Shown: in pieces, positions 33,699-46,508 of the stretch
How positions within the stretch are numbered: the stretch's first letter is position 1
How the letters are laid out: the number at the start of each line of letters is the position of its first letter
Origin: Chenopodium formosanum
Taxonomy: Eukaryota; Streptophyta; Magnoliopsida; Caryophyllales; Amaranthaceae
Direction of reading: 5' to 3'
Assembly: GCA_024500155.1 (NCBI GenBank)
Contig: CM044880.1
Coordinates: 15,566,379-15,630,378, forward strand
DNA: 64,000 nt
The notes under the pieces: generated by a model
The model's database searches: none
Told to the model about the DNA's origin: nothing
Seen by the model: the letters and a program-made list of their open reading frames with translations, nothing else
Translations under genes and position numbers: made by a program

Positions 33699-34759
33699 AG
33701 AATTTTCCTCATGGTCAAGCTAGTGACCTCATAAAGAAGCGCTTCTCGGGAGGCAACCCGAGTTTCTAACTCCTTTCTATATATTTTTTAAATATTCCGA
33801 TTTCACTTTCTTCTTTGAATTTGAATTTTATTTTTCCCCTTTTGGATGATAGGTGTTTGGATGATGAAGGAGTAAAGGATTTTCTATGTTGAAGATGAGA
33901 GGAGAAAGAAATTGAATTTTGCTCTGCGCGACCCTGTGCGGGCGCGCAGTGTAAAGTGTGTGGGCGCGCAGCCGTGTAAGAACCTGCACACTTTAATTCA
34001 AAATTGGAGATTCGAGATAGAAGGTTTGCGCGACCTCTGTGCGGACGCGTAGGGAAAGGTGTGCGGGCGCGCAAGCACTGTCAGAACCCGCACACTTTTA
34101 TTCAAGATTGGAGAATTGAGGCAGTGAGTCTGCGCGACCTAGTGCGCAACCCCTGTGCGGGCGCGTAGAGCTCCTGTGCGGGCGCGCAGAGCTGGGAAAA
34201 TCGGGTTTTAACCCCATCTTCCCCATTTCGTCCTCATATCTTCACAACCCTTATTTCATGCTCTCTTCTCTCTCCTCACAAATTCAAACCCTAACCTTCC
34301 AATTTCACCCATTTCTCACAAATTCTATTGATTTTCCTTCAAATCCATCAAAATTTTTCACTCTACTCACAAATTTACCCACTTTCTCTCTCCAAAATAC
34401 CCAAAAATCCTCCATTTTCATGGTGTGCAAGCATAGTTGAAGGTGGTGTTCTTGGGGGTTCTTAGTGGTGTTCTTGGGGGTTCTTAGTAGTGTTCAAGCT
34501 TCTACTAAGTGTTATAACTCTAAATTTTACTATTTTATTACTTAGTTTCACTTGTTTATGCAAAATTTTTAGCTTGAGTGAGTTTCATGTGATTTTGATT
34601 TTCTTTGTCAAGGATTTGTTGGATATTAGTGTGATATTTAGTGATTTTGGGACATTGTTGTTAACATTATTGATTTGGAAGCTATTTTCATGGAATTAAG
34701 TTGAGCAATTTTGTGTTAGTATTGATGATAATGCAACCATTTTCATGAAAATTGCTTAT
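33699..34759 (+). other. Post-pol region of the Athila-like element
   Basis: Contains a perfect hairpin TCGGG-AGGCAA-CCCGA at about 33746-33761, of a kind usual after Athila pol. A GC-rich minisatellite follows, then a T/C-rich stretch starting near 34260 with a 60-codon frame that I do not regard as a gene. Interrupted by element D at 34760; its 3' LTR is not in the window. Confidence 0.65.
33921..34195 (+). repeat. GC-rich minisatellite, about 2.5 units of about 104 bp
   Basis: Units start TGCGCGACC at about 33923, 34026 and 34130 and contain TGTGCGGGCGCGCAG and a CACACTTTAATTCAA-type part. The block is far richer in CpG than its AT-rich surroundings. Confidence 0.7.
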
Positions 34760-36675
34760 TGTGGGGAATATTTCAAGCGTTAATCCCCTAGCTTGAACCC
34801 CACTGTGATCATGCACTAAAGTACGATGGCGTCCAAAGGGAAAGAAGATAAAGCAAAAGAGTCGCCAACAAGTTTTTTTTTAGGAACTTGTAAACCGTTC
34901 ACAAGGTGAAGGTTACACCCCTTAACGATCCAAGAGATCGTCAACTCCATAAGGTCTTGAACCAAATAGGGTTCGGGGATGAAGGTACAAATCCAACCTA
35001 AAAGGGATTGAACCTGCCCTAATAATAGACCTCTACTTTATTCTGATCGTATTCATGAGCGCTTTCTGACTAACATACAATCAATAGGATTAACCCTAAA
35101 CCTGTTTATCTATATTGGTTGAAGATTAATGCACAAATAAATTTATTATTGGCGATCACTTGAATTATAATCATATTAACCCTAACAAGATTATTAATTA
35201 TCTTATTAAGCGTGATTACAAGTACCAATTCCCTTTAACACATGCATAAAAGGCGTGATCAAGCAATAACAATAAATATCAAGCAACATCAAAATAATCA
35301 AAATAATAATCATAATAATAATAATCAAAACAATAATCATCATAATAACAATTATAATAATCATCATAAACATGTTAAAGCACAACAATAGTAAGATCCT
35401 AGGCATGATACTAATAAGATTAATAACAAACCCTAGCATGTCACTAAACAATAAAAATCATATATTTAGCCCTAACATGATACTAACAATCATAAATATT
35501 AGTAAGAACATAAAAGGCATCATAACGATCATATTCAATATTAAAATTTTCCTAGGCATGATACTAGGAATTAAAATAACAATCTAAGCATGAATTCTAT
35601 ATCATAATATCAATTAAACTATTAAAGTACTTACTTTGATGCCTCGTACCTCTTTCTAATAACAAAATACACACGTTAGTAACTTCAAAGAAAATAATAA
35701 GCAAAACAATTAAATCAAATAATGGAAATAGAGATTTGGGACTAAACCCTCAGAAATTAAACCTTTCACGTCTAGGGCGAAGGCAACTTCTAATATGGCT
35801 AGGTGTATCTAGATCTAATGAATGCGGAATTTTGTATTTGAGAGAATCTAGTTTAGAAGAGAGAGAGAGAGAGTAATCAAGAAAATCTTGATGAGAGTTG
35901 GTAGATTGTAGATGAATAAAAATTGGTTGTGGATGAAAACTGATCATTGATAACGGAGTTTTTACGACGTTATTTATAGAGAAAATCAGCCAAAAAGATA
36001 AAATATCAAAACAAAGTTTTGACGCACATAAAACGATGTTGGCGCCAACGCTGGATATTGGCACCAGACGCCAACATTAGCGCCAGGCGCTACAGCTGGC
36101 GTTTGGCGCTGATTTAGAAATTCACGCGTTTTCTTAAAATCAGATAGAAATTGCCGTACAGGAGGATAAAATTGTATCTTCCTCAAAAAACGTTCTTTGA
36201 TTTTAATTATAACTATGAAAAGTCAATTTATCAATGCTAATTGAATTAGGAATGAAAAGAACCTTCTAGAAGAAACTAGAAGACTAAAACCATTCCTAAT
36301 TGCATTAGGAATGATAAATCATATTAGGCCCTCCTCTAGATCATTGGGCCGCATATAAGGCTCAAACCGGGCCCAGTTCAGTAACTTGGCCATACCTTCC
36401 TTAATATTCATCGAAATTGGGCTTATAATATATTGTTGGAAAGCTCTTGTCAAGCCCTATCCAACTACACTACTATTGGACCCATATCATAGATCAACCA
36501 AAATATATTGGCTATTTTCTTAAAATAAGTTTTCAAAAACAGAGAGAAGAGAAAAGAAATTAAAACTATTCGCAACACTAAACTTTCCACACTTTCACTT
36601 CAATCGATTATGATTCGATGCGAAAGGTACTCATCACCGAGTTTGGTTTTGGGGAGACACAAATGGGTGTCTACA
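34760..36675 (-). repeat. 3' LTR of element D
   Basis: 1916 bp, minus orientation (TGTAGACACC to TTCCCCACA). GGCGCC block at about 36035-36110, TATA-like box at about 35971-35979 (minus strand). Shorter than the LTRs of A-C, mainly in the AT-rich block and U3. Confidence 0.88.
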
Positions 36676-36690
36676 GAAGCCCCCACTTTT
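36676..36690 (-). other. Polypurine tract of element D
   Basis: On the minus strand AAAAGTGGGGGCTTC directly before the 3' LTR. Confidence 0.83.
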
Positions 36691-37575
36691 ACTGAGTTTG
36701 GAGAAACGCGAGTTTCGAAAACAAAAGTCAAAGTATCGATAGGGACGGAGAATGACTTAGAACGTTCTGCTTTCCTAAATCACTCTTGTAATGTCGATAC
36801 CTGCAAACTAGAGTTAGATAAACAGATAAAAGAGTTAAGAAACGCGTATCTTGCACCGTCGAGCACACGTTTATGAAAGTAACCGATTTGCTGCCAGAGA
36901 ATGCCATCCCGCTTGAAAACCGCTACGCTTGTAACTGCTTCCAATATTGAATACTGCTTCGCTTGAAACGATCCTCTCCCGCTTTTATAATATTCCACGT
37001 TCAACGGAGTACTATCGAAGATTGCTTCGCTTGAAACAATCCTCTTCTGCTTTAATAATATTCCACGTCCAAGGGAATACTATCGAAGATTGCTTCGCTT
37101 GAAACAATCCTCTTCTATTTTATGACCATCTTCCACGTCTAAGGGAATATGATCGAAGACAACTTCGCTTGAAATCACCTTCAGTTGTCTGTGACAATTC
37201 TCCACAATCTAGGGAATGTCGTCGAAGATATCCTCGCTTGAAGCTATCCTCATTTGTTGCGATAATTTTCCAAAGAAATTACCGAATATCTCCGCTTGTC
37301 GATCTTTAAAAGCTCGCTTGAACTTTACTTCCGCTATGCCTGTACGTCGGCGCTTTTGTTGCTTTTGAACCTGTACGTCGGTGCCTTTTGTTAATAAGCC
37401 AATGCTTAGGCGCTTTAAGCTAAGTGAGACGATCTTTCATTAGGTCGATCACTTCGTGCAATCAAGCCGATTACTAAAAATCGCGTCAAATTGCTTAGAG
37501 GGGCCAACTAGCGTACCAAGGAACCCAAAACATTTTGCAAAAAATTAGAACAACCGCACTGAGTGGCTGAACATC
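36691..37575. other. Spacer between PPT and PMD promoter (element D)
   Basis: Homologous to 12383-13311 of element C: AATATTCC units at about 36985-37140, CTGTACGTCGG phrases at about 37340-37385 and GCTTTAAGCTAAGTGAGACGAT at about 37412. No coding frame seen. Confidence 0.7.
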
Positions 37576-37711
37576 CTGGCGCCTATGAAATAACATCAAC
37601 GCCACATAACTGGCTGTAGCGCCACATAACTGGCTGTAGCGCCAGGCGCCAAGCCTATATGTTGACGCCAAGGTCTAGCGCTTGGCGCCAGAATAGGGTA
37701 TTCCTTAAATA
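37576..37711 (+). promoter_or_regulatory. Putative promoter of the antisense PMD gene (element D)
   Basis: GGCGCC-type array 37576-37700 (with a short duplication of CATAACTGGCTGTAGCGCCA) and a TATA-like TTAAATA at 37705-37711. A GTAAGT donor at 37862 and an acceptor at 38365 bound a likely 5'UTR intron of 504 bp that includes a run of 43 T. Confidence 0.5.
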
Positions 37712-38242
37712 CCCTTTCCTTCTTCATTTTCGCTGCTGCTCGTCGCGTATTTGTTCGAAAATTTCCAGAATTTCATTTGCTTCGTTCTTGCTCGTTTCTC
37801 AACCAAATTTACTCTAATTTGTTGCAAATCAAAGCTTATTTAATCCATTTTCCTGATCTATGTAAGTCTTTTTCAAACCCACACCGTTTTTTATGAATTT
37901 TGCATGTATTTATTTTCGAATTTCATGAAAATTCGAAACTTAGAATGCTTAATTCTCTTTATTTGTCAAATTTTATGCCATGAAATTGCTTGATTATGTT
38001 TATATATTGCCTTGGGAGTAATTTGAGACTTGTTTGACTCAATTTGGTGAAGAAATGAACGAATTGCCACTGTTGGACCTCTTGAGGTCGAGAACACAAT
38101 GTGGCTCGTTCTTGATGTTTTTGGTAGCAATTCTTGTCCAATTTGTCACAATAATTACTATAGTATTGCAAGAAATTGTTTGATTGCTTAAAAAATGTCG
38201 TTATGCTCAATTTGAATTTGTGCTCTGTTTTAGTACTACATA

Positions 38243-38245
<3 letters not shown>

Positions 38246-38288
<43 letters not shown>
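38246..38288 (+). repeat. Run of 43 T in the PMD 5'UTR intron (element D)
   Basis: Element C has only five T at the same place (TCTGTTTTTGCGAAC near 13970), so the run grew in D or in its recent ancestor. Exact length may also reflect sequencing error. Confidence 0.85.
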
Positions 38289-38290
<2 letters not shown>

Positions 38291-38366
38291 GAACGTAGTA
38301 TCATGCAGCTAGGCTAACCTTAGATACTATAGAACCTTAATTTATGATAATTCTGCACAATGTAGC

Positions 38367-40690
38367 ATGGCTAGACAGCGAGGTTCTGGCTCACGGTCCC
38401 GAGACGCTCGACGGGAGCATGAGCCCGTGGAGGATGACGCCGAGCCGTCCACTTCGTTTGGTTGACTTCCCGAGTGGGATGAGCGGACCTTGTTATTTTC
38501 CCCCGTCTACCACATTTATGAGAGGGTGAGACGGGGTATCACCGTTGGGAAGACGCGCTGTCATGGCTCCGGCTGTGACGGTTTGGGCGATCTGTACAAG
38601 ATGTACATCGCCAGAGATGTCGAGACGAGACTCCTATGGGAGTCCTGCGGTCTTGCTGCGTTGTATGAGACCTCCGAGGCGATGGTTGCCTCCAGCGGGG
38701 TCATCATGCGGTTGCTCTGGTGGAGTTCTTCTGGGACACCACCAACACTTTCCACTTTCCTTGGGGTGAGATGATGGTCACTCCTACCGACTTCAGTCTC
38801 ATCAGAGGACTGGAGTTTAGCTTCGTGCCACTGCCGTTCGACAGCGGGATCGACGTCTTTTCCCCTGAGGTCGAGGAGCTGTTGGGGCCGATTGCTATTC
38901 GGGCTCGAGCTGAGGTAGAGTCGTCTCAGTTCAACGCTAGGGGGATTCACCGCTCGACTCTAGCAGCGGCTTTGGAAGATGGTGCGACCACCCGAGAGCA
39001 GCGGGTGCGCATCTTTGCACTTATTTTGCTGTCAGGGACGTTCTCCCCTGACAAGGGTAGTAGGGCGCTGCTTTAGTACATTCCTGCCGTCAGCGATCTA
39101 CACCGGATCGGGACTTATGACTCGGCCAGCTTGGCCTATCCTGACTTCATTCGAGCATTAAGGGACTCGTGTCGACACCGGTCCTTTGGGACGAATGTTG
39201 CTCTGTCTAGCTTTTGGAGGGTCGTAGAGGTAAACATTATTCCCTATAAAGTTTAACTCTACATTTTAGCTAGCACTTGCTGATAATTTTAACTCCTTGT
39301 AGATCTGGTTCTACGAGTACTTCCCTTCTGCTGCGCCGGCGAGACCGTCGCCACACAGGTTTCCGGTCAGTGCTTCATGGGGCAGCCGCCGTGTGGGGAT
39401 GTCAACTGCGTATGTCCGAGACTGGATCATCGCGGTATGATTCTTTTCTTATTTGCCATTTTGCGATGCTTTAGATAGACTCTCGCCTGATTGATGCTCT
39501 TTGTAGGAGCCTGAGGTGCTGTACCGACCGTGGGTCGGCCTGACGGTCCCTGGGTTGGCCGCCTAGTATTCAGGTGAGCGTTGCTATTTCCTGGGGACTT
39601 ATGGAGCGACTACATACCTTGGAGAGAGGGTTGCTAGACAACATTCCTCCGATACCTTTGTCGTTCCTGCTCCTCCACCACGTCACATGTTTAACGCCGT
39701 GAGGTTGTTGAACATATCAGAGGGAGCTAATACCCCTTGGCGATCTTGCACGATCCCTAGGCGGTGCTATGCGGAGGAGCTACTGCCGTTGTTAGCTCCA
39801 CTTCCTGTACCGGCTGAGGATGTGACGGTACGATTTTTCAGCTTTTATTTTTTGTTAAGTAGCCCCCAAGTAATGCTTCATTGACTTTGTTTTGCCTTAT
39901 CAGGACGATGCTGCTGAGTTCGTGCCACCCCGTATGTCTATCCATTACCAGGGGACATATGGGCCGATAGAGGAGATGATTCCTCCGGCTCTTCAGGACG
40001 AGCGCTTCGTGGAGCGGTCGATTCCTCGGCACCAGACTCGGGTAAGCTTATTTACTTGCAACTTTTGTCCATATATATTATGCATGTTTACTAACTTATT
40101 TCTTTGACAGTTCTCGCGCAAGGTGGTTTCGGCGATGGCACGATGTATAGATGCCTTCCGGAGCTAGCTTGTCCGGATGAGGAACGTGGCTACCTGCCGT
40201 CGAGATGACGCCGTTCAGGAGGTAGTCTTTCTTCTTATGTTTTGCATTACCGCTTCTATTTTGCCTGTTTCTTATTTTAATTCCTTTTGCAGGGTCAGCC
40301 CATTCCTTCTCGTACCCGCACGAGACCTGAGGTGCGGAGGGATCCGGCGAGGTCTAACTCGAGGCGTCGCCGCACTACTTCAGGAGGTAGAGACGGTCGC
40401 TCTGAGGCTGCCCGTACTGATGTGGCAGAGGGTTCGGGTTCTTCCTCTGAGGGTGTTCATGCTGCGCCGGTAGGCCAGGGAGAGGCTACCTCGGCTCTTA
40501 GAGGTGGTGGGATGTACGAGGTCGGCTCGTCATCGTAGCAGCCTCCGCAGCCTTAGCCTCAGGTTGATCTCGGGTGGACTGGTCCCACGTTGAGTTTTCC
40601 TCCTCCTGCGGAGACTGGAGTAGGTGGAGAGGTTACTCCTCGTACGGTGGAGTTTTATGCAATGATGGGTTTACCTCCCCCGGCGCGTAG
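38367..40690 (+). pseudogene. Plant mobile domain (PMD) gene, antisense in element D
   Basis: Same six-exon plan as in C: exons 38367-39229, 39303-39434, 39507-39827, 39904-40041, 40111-40221 and 40293-about 40690, with introns of about 70-76 bp at identical places. Starts MARQRGSGSRSR; the core has FFWDTTNTFHFPWGEMMV and the end has EFYAMMGLPPPA. Lesions: CGA to TGA at about 38462, a frameshift near 38697 (one G lost in a run), TAG at about 39074, the shared TAG at 39564-39566, and stops in exon 6 at about 40536 and 40553. The normal stop seen in C is changed, so the frame would run on. Confidence 0.75.
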
Positions 40691-41171
40691 CTTGTACATG
40701 TGCTTTTTATTTATTTATTTGACTGTGTATAGAACTTTGCCTTTCGGTTAGACTTATCATTTTTCTTTAGATATATTTTGTATATACATACTATAATGAG
40801 TTTATTTTATTTATCATGTTTTTTCATTTTTTAATATTATTATTATTATGTGCGTGTTTGTGTGTGCAAGAAAGTGTGACAAGTAATTTTGCGCAAAAAT
40901 TCCGTCATTTTTATTATTGATGGAGGGTATCCGACTTTCTCCCTAAAAAGAAAAAAAGAAAAAAGAAAAAAAATAAAATATTGGGTTTACAAAAACTTGG
41001 AAATTAGTTTAAAAAAAATCCAAAATAAATAATAAAATTAATATAATAGCTATATTAATGAAAAAAAGAATAAAAAGATGTTTTAGAAAAAGATAAAGAA
41101 GCCGTAAAGTCATTAGCAGACTCGAATTAAGGTAAAAACGCGGTTTTAGAAGGTGCGTATGACGAGGCAAA
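40691..41171. other. Spacer between the antisense genes (element D)
   Basis: AT-rich. Contains the CCGTCATTTTT...GGAGGGTATCCGACT motif at 40903-40944 and A-rich runs. No coding frame. Confidence 0.6.
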
Positions 41172-41318
41172 TTGGCGTCAGCTGGCGCCACGCATTTTGG
41201 TGTTTAGCGTTTGGCGCCAAGCTTTGGCGTCTGGCGCCAATAGCAGCGTCGGGCGCAAAACAGCGCTGATTCTGTATTCTTCCCAGATTAAAACTACTCC
41301 GATTTCGTGCATAAATAG
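41172..41318 (+). promoter_or_regulatory. Putative promoter of the antisense DUF7745-like gene (element D)
   Basis: GGCGCC-type array at about 41172-41255 and the TATA-like GCATAAATAGCCCCC at about 41309-41323, about 80 bp before the expected start. The array is more worn than in C. Confidence 0.5.
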
Positions 41319-41389
41319 CCCCCTGCCCAGCCGATTTTTTTCATAATTTCAGCAAATAAAATAATTCTTAGCTTTAGAAAAATAATATC

Positions 41390-42844
41390 GTGTCTCTAGT
41401 CACCAAAACTTTTACCCCAATACACCCATGAATGGTATCAAAGGGGTAGATCTTGACTTAGATTTTATTCATACCGCTCTAGAATATTGGAATGTTGATA
41501 CTCATTGCTTTAGAATAGGGTATGATGAAATTAGCCCTTTGCCGGAAGAATTTGGTGCTATTTTAGGTTTCCTGCAATAGATCTCATAGTAATCCCTAGA
41601 ATAGATGCTTATTATTATAAGGATTTTGAACGCTTCTTCAATTTAAAAGAAAGGGATTTATCTAAAATAGTAGATGGCAACATAGTTAATTTGAAAGAAT
41701 TTGCTCGCCATTATTTTGATAAACCTCACTCCGAATCTTTTCATATATATAGAAGAAGGGCTTTCTTATTTTGTATGCTTAATCAATTTTTTCTTACTAG
41801 TGGTAAAAATAATGACGGTCAATCAATTATAACCACCGTACTAGAACAAATTGAATCAGGGAGAAATCCAATGCCATTGATAGTTGGAGAGACTGTGATT
41901 AGTCTTGATGAATTGAAAAGGAACCCAAAAGCACCTTTTCGAGGCTCTCCAATTTTATTACAGGTAGAAAAATAATATTTTTAATTACAGATTTCAAAAA
42001 ATATATTTTTGTATAGTAATAATAATTTATTTGCATTGCAATTTTTTTACAGATGTGGCTAATGGAAAGGCTAGAATTAATTAGCCCTCTGGACAACATT
42101 GAGAAGTACACTCCGAATTGTTTCGCGAGGAGGAAGAAACGCTTCTCTAAGATGGGGCACAATGAATGGAAAAGGGTCTTCGAATCTCGCAATTTTGCTA
42201 TTAAGTGGGTCGTCCCGTGGTGGAAAATAGAAAGGATGGTTGGTGTCATCAAGCAACCTTTCTGTCGTCTTCCAAGTTTGTCTCGTATGACTTATTACTA
42301 TCCTTGCAGGGTAAAAAGACAATACGGCTTACTTCAGAATATTCCTTCCGGAGATCTTCGTCCTCCCTACGAGTTCCCTGTCTCCCAGGAAGTAGACAGA
42401 TTTGATGCATATTGGAGTGCTAGACCTTTATGGGATGTAATTACCCAAAAGGTTCCTCCTTCCTTGCCCAATGATGTGAAGAAGTGACTGCTGAAGAAAC
42501 CTTCAAAGGACTCGAAGAAAAATCAGGGCAAAATTGATGTGATGAGTCATCTAGGTGACAAGGTGGTTCCTGTTAGGGATTGCTTAGGTGAAAGAATTGA
42601 ATTCAAGACACCTGCAATGCCTAGGAAGAAAAGTACTACAAAAGATAAGGGAAAAAGGAAAGCTGACACCACAGAGAAAAAAATTTGGGTAGAAAAGAAG
42701 CATGGAGTCCTAGTTGAAGGGGAAACTATCTACTCTAAGATTGAATGTAGGTCCTCTAAAGGATGCCTACTAGCTAAGGTTATGGATGAGGAGGAGGAGG
42801 CAGACAAAAATTGGAAAAGGGCTAGGAAAGAAAAGAAAGATTAG
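41390..42844 (+). pseudogene. DUF7745-like gene, antisense in element D
   Basis: Two exons, 41390-41963 and 42053-42844, with an 89-bp phase-0 intron at the same place as in C. The start codon is changed (ATG to GTG at 41390). A deletion after GAATGG (41429-41434) removes the block between the start region and GIKGVDLD, and a base is lost near 41571 (GFPAIDL in C). Exon 2 keeps MWLMERLELISP, KWVVPWWKIE and YYYPCRVKRQ; TGA replaces a Trp codon at 42485. Lys-rich end (KDKGKRKA). Confidence 0.75.
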
Positions 42845-43393
42845 GAGCATTGCTTAATTTCCAATTATTAGACTTAGTTTATATTTTTTATTTAAGGTTA
42901 ATTTATTTTAGTTTTATTAAAATTCCATCAATAATGTAATTTTATTTTATTAATGAAATTTCAGCTTTTCATCAATTATTTACTTTAAATTTATTTATTA
43001 AAGCAATGAAAACTGAAAAAATTAATTTTCTAATAATTCTTCGAGTATGGAAGTCGAAAATTTTCCGAAAAACACCGAAATATTCCCATAATTTAATTTG
43101 TGAATTGGCGCCACTTATCTGCGACTGGCGCCGGCTAGGGAAGTCTGGCATCAGGCGACGGTACCATCGGCTGGCGCTGATGGTCGTCGGCTGGCGCTAA
43201 TGCTCAACTGCTGGCGCTGGAACGTTTTCCGTGACGCCGATATTTCGCCGATCTTCTGTCGAATTTTTAATTAATTCTGAGACGTGAGATTTTCGAAAAA
43301 AATAAAGTGGCCGCACCCGTAAAGGGTAGCCTACGTATCCTTTCTTAAGCAATCAGGCCAAACGTAGCTCTCTTGAGTATCCTACTCAAGTAA
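42845..43393. other. Tail-to-tail spacer between antisense gene and pol (element D)
   Basis: AT-rich to about 43090, GGCGCC-type array 43105-43225, then the post-pol motif at 43308-43393 with TTTCTTAAG, CCTACGTATCC and the CTTGAG...CTCAAG hairpin. No gene. Confidence 0.7.
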
Positions 43394-44575
43394 TTATGGG
43401 TAGTAGTTCTTAAGTTGGTCAAGATTTGTCATGTTCGAGAACTCATTGCCATCCATATAAATTAGTTTCGTTGCATCCCCTGACAGGATTGTTTTGACAA
43501 TGTAGGGTCCAGACCAATTAGGTCTAAATTCACCCCTTGGATCTAAAACATTTTTCCTTAATGCTTTTAACACTAAGTCTCCTATTTTGATGTTTCTTGT
43601 CCTGACCTTCTTATTAATATTCCTAGACATACGAGTTTGATAACACTGAGTGTGATGTAGAGCTTCTAGTCGTTTTTCATCGAGTAGAATTAGCTCATCA
43701 TATCTTGCCCTAGTCCATTCAACTTCATCGAGTTTGCTCTCTAACGCTATGTGTAGAGATGGAATCTTTAGTTCGACATGTTGTACGACATCCATTCCAT
43801 ATACCAAGGAAAATGACGTATTTCCTATTGATGTGCGAATTGACGTGCGGTAACCCCATAATGCGAAGTGAAGTTTGTCAGGCCAATCCTTATAATTTTC
43901 CTTCAAATTTTTATTAGCTGCCTCGACTGCTCCATTTGCTTGAGGCCTATAAGGGGAAGAATGATGATGTTGAATGTCGTATTTTTGTAACAATTCTTCA
44001 CATTCGGCTTGAAAGTGAGTTCTATTGTCACTGATCATTTCATGTGGGACTCCGTATCGACAAATAATATTTCTCTCGATAAAGATTGCTACATGTTTTG
44101 CAGTAAGTTTAGCGTATGATTGCGCTTCGACCCACTTTGTGAAGTAATCAATTGCTACTAAGATATATTCGTGGCCTCTTGTTCCTGGGGGAGTGATTTT
44201 ACCGATGATGTCAATTCCCATGTAGAGAATGGCCATGGAGATGTGTAGGTGTAGAGCAAGGATGGAGGAACATGTTGTAAATTGGCGTAGATTTGGCACT
44301 TAGGGCATCTTTTTACATATTGATGGCTATCCCTATTCATTGTAGTCCAATAATATCCTTCTTGCATTATTTTTTGGACTAACATTTTGCCATTAATGTG
44401 CGTGCCAGAGATTCCTTCGTGGACTATTCTCATTGCTCTTTTTGCATCCTTTTTTCCTACACATAAGAGAGCTCGACCCTTAAGTACCCTTTTATGTAGC
44501 TCGTTGTCTATGAGTACATATTGGGAAGCCAAGAGTCTTAATGCTCGTTTTGCTCTTTTGTCAGCGTGGGGAGGC
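43394..44575 (-). pseudogene. Integrase part of pol, element D
   Basis: Continues the pol frame that is broken by E after 58131. HHCC region with HEGISGTH and CPKCQIYANL (44360-44270), core with GIDIIGKI, MISDNRTHF and VEAANKN, and C-terminal FRPNWSGPYIV; ends KNYYP and stop at 43394. Lesions: one C lost near 44219 (frameshift) and an in-frame loss of seven residues after VEAANKNLK. In gypsy elements this enzyme joins the cDNA to the host genome. Confidence 0.9.
44571..44575. other. Left target duplication of element E (GAGGC)
   Basis: GAGGC at 44571-44575 and TAGGG at 58131-58135 each differ by one base from GAGGG, the expected pol sequence at this site. Pol resumes in the right place on the other side, so E inserted here. 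Confidence 0.8.
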
Positions 44576-46503
44576 TGTAGACACCAATTTGTGTCTCCCC
44601 AAAAACCAAACCCAGTGATGAGAATCTTTCACGTCGAATCATAATCGAATAAAGCGAAAGTGTGGAAAGTTTAGTGTTGCGGATAGTTTTAATTTCTTTT
44701 CTCTTCTCTCTGTTTTTGAAAACTTATTTTAAGAAAACAGCCAATACAGTTTGGTTGGTCCATGATATGGGTCCAATAGTAGTGTAGTTGGATGGGGCTT
44801 GACAAGAGCTTTCCAACGATATATTATCAGCCCAATTCCGATGAATATTGAGGAAGTTATGGCCAATTTACTAAACTAGGCCCGCTTTGACCCTTATATG
44901 CGGCCCAATGATCTAGGGGAGGGCCTAATATGATTTATCATTCCTAATGCGATTAGGAATGGTTTTAGTCTTCTAGATTCTTCTAGAAGGTTCTTTTCAT
45001 TCCTAATTCAATTAGCATTGATAAATTGACTTTTAATGACTTTTCAGAGTTTTAATTAAAATCAAAAAGCATTTTCGAGGAAAAGATACGATTTTATCCT
45101 CCTCTACGGCAAAATTTATCTGATTTGAGAAAACGGGTCAAAAATAGGACTAGCGCCTAACGCTAGGCATTGGCGCCTGGCGCTGGCATTGGCGCCTTGC
45201 GCCAATTAGCTAGCGTTGGCGCTAGCTCTGTTTCACTTGCGCCAATACTCTGTTTTGTTGATTTTATCTTTTTGGGTGATTTTCTCTATAAATAACGTAT
45301 TAAAAACTCCGTTTTCGTTCACCTACAACCAGTTTTCATTCCCATTTATTAATTCTCTCATTCTTTTTAATCATTTACCATCTCTCTCCATCTCTCTTTC
45401 TCTTTTTCTAAAAACTTGTCTTTTAAATACAAAATTCCGCATTCGCAAGATCTAGAAACACCTAGCCATATTCGAAGTTGCCTTCGCCCTAGACGTGAAA
45501 GGTTTAATTTCTAAGGGTTTGGTCCCAAATCTCTCTTTTAATTATTTAATTTAATTGTTTGATTATTATTTTCCTTGAAGTTACTAACGTGTGTATTTTG
45601 TTATTAGAAATAGGTACGAGGCATCAAAGTAAGTACTTTAATGGTTTTTTTATTGATGTTATGATGTAGAAATCATGTTTAAATTGTTATTATGATATTC
45701 CTAGTATCATGTCTAGGGTAGATTTAATATTAAATATGATTGTTATGATGCCTTTTATTTTCTTCCTAATACTTATGATTGTTAGTATAATGTTAGGGTT
45801 AAAGATTTGATTTTTATTGCTTAGTGACATGCTAGGGTTTGTTATTAATCTTGTTAGTATCATGCCTAGGATCTTGCTATTTTTATTATGCTTTAACATG
45901 ATTTATGATTATTTTTTCAATTGTTTTGATGATGATTATAATTATTATTATGATGATTATTGCTATTGATTATTACTATGTTGCTTGATATTTATTGTTA
46001 TTGCTTGATCACGCCTTTTATTTCATGTTTAAAGGGAATTTGTACTTGTAATCACGCTTAATAAGATAATTAATAATCTTGTTAGGGTTAATTGTGATTA
46101 TAATTTAAATGATCGCCAATAATAGTTTATTTGTGCATTAAATTCAACCAACATAAATAAACAGGTTTAGGTTTAATCCTATTGATGGTATGTTAATTAG
46201 AAAGCGCACATGAATACGATCAGAATAAAGTAGAGGCCTATTATTAGGGCAGGTTCAATCTCTTTTAGGTTGGATTTGTACCTTCATCCCCGAACCCTGA
46301 TTTGGTTCAAGACCTTATGGGGTTGACGATCTCTTGAATCGTTAAGGGGTGTAACCTTCACCTCGTGAACGGTTTACAAGTTCCTAAAACTTGTTGGTGA
46401 CTCTTTTGCTCTATCTTCTTCCCTTTTGGACGCCACCGTACTTTAGTGTATGATCACAGTGGGGTTCAAGCAAAGGGGTTAACACTTGAAATTATTCCCT
46501 ACA
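44576..46503 (+). repeat. 5' LTR of element E
   Basis: 1928 bp, TGTAGACACC to CCCTACA. GGCGCC block at about 45150-45245 and TATAAATA at 45287-45294. The AT-rich block is short (about 45900-45980), as in D. Confidence 0.9.
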
Positions 46504-46508
46504 GTTTT

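Noticed and set aside
34258..34440. 60-codon frame after the Athila minisatellite
   Set aside because: Ser/Phe/Leu-rich translation of a T/C-rich stretch, with no similar frame elsewhere and no recognisable domain.
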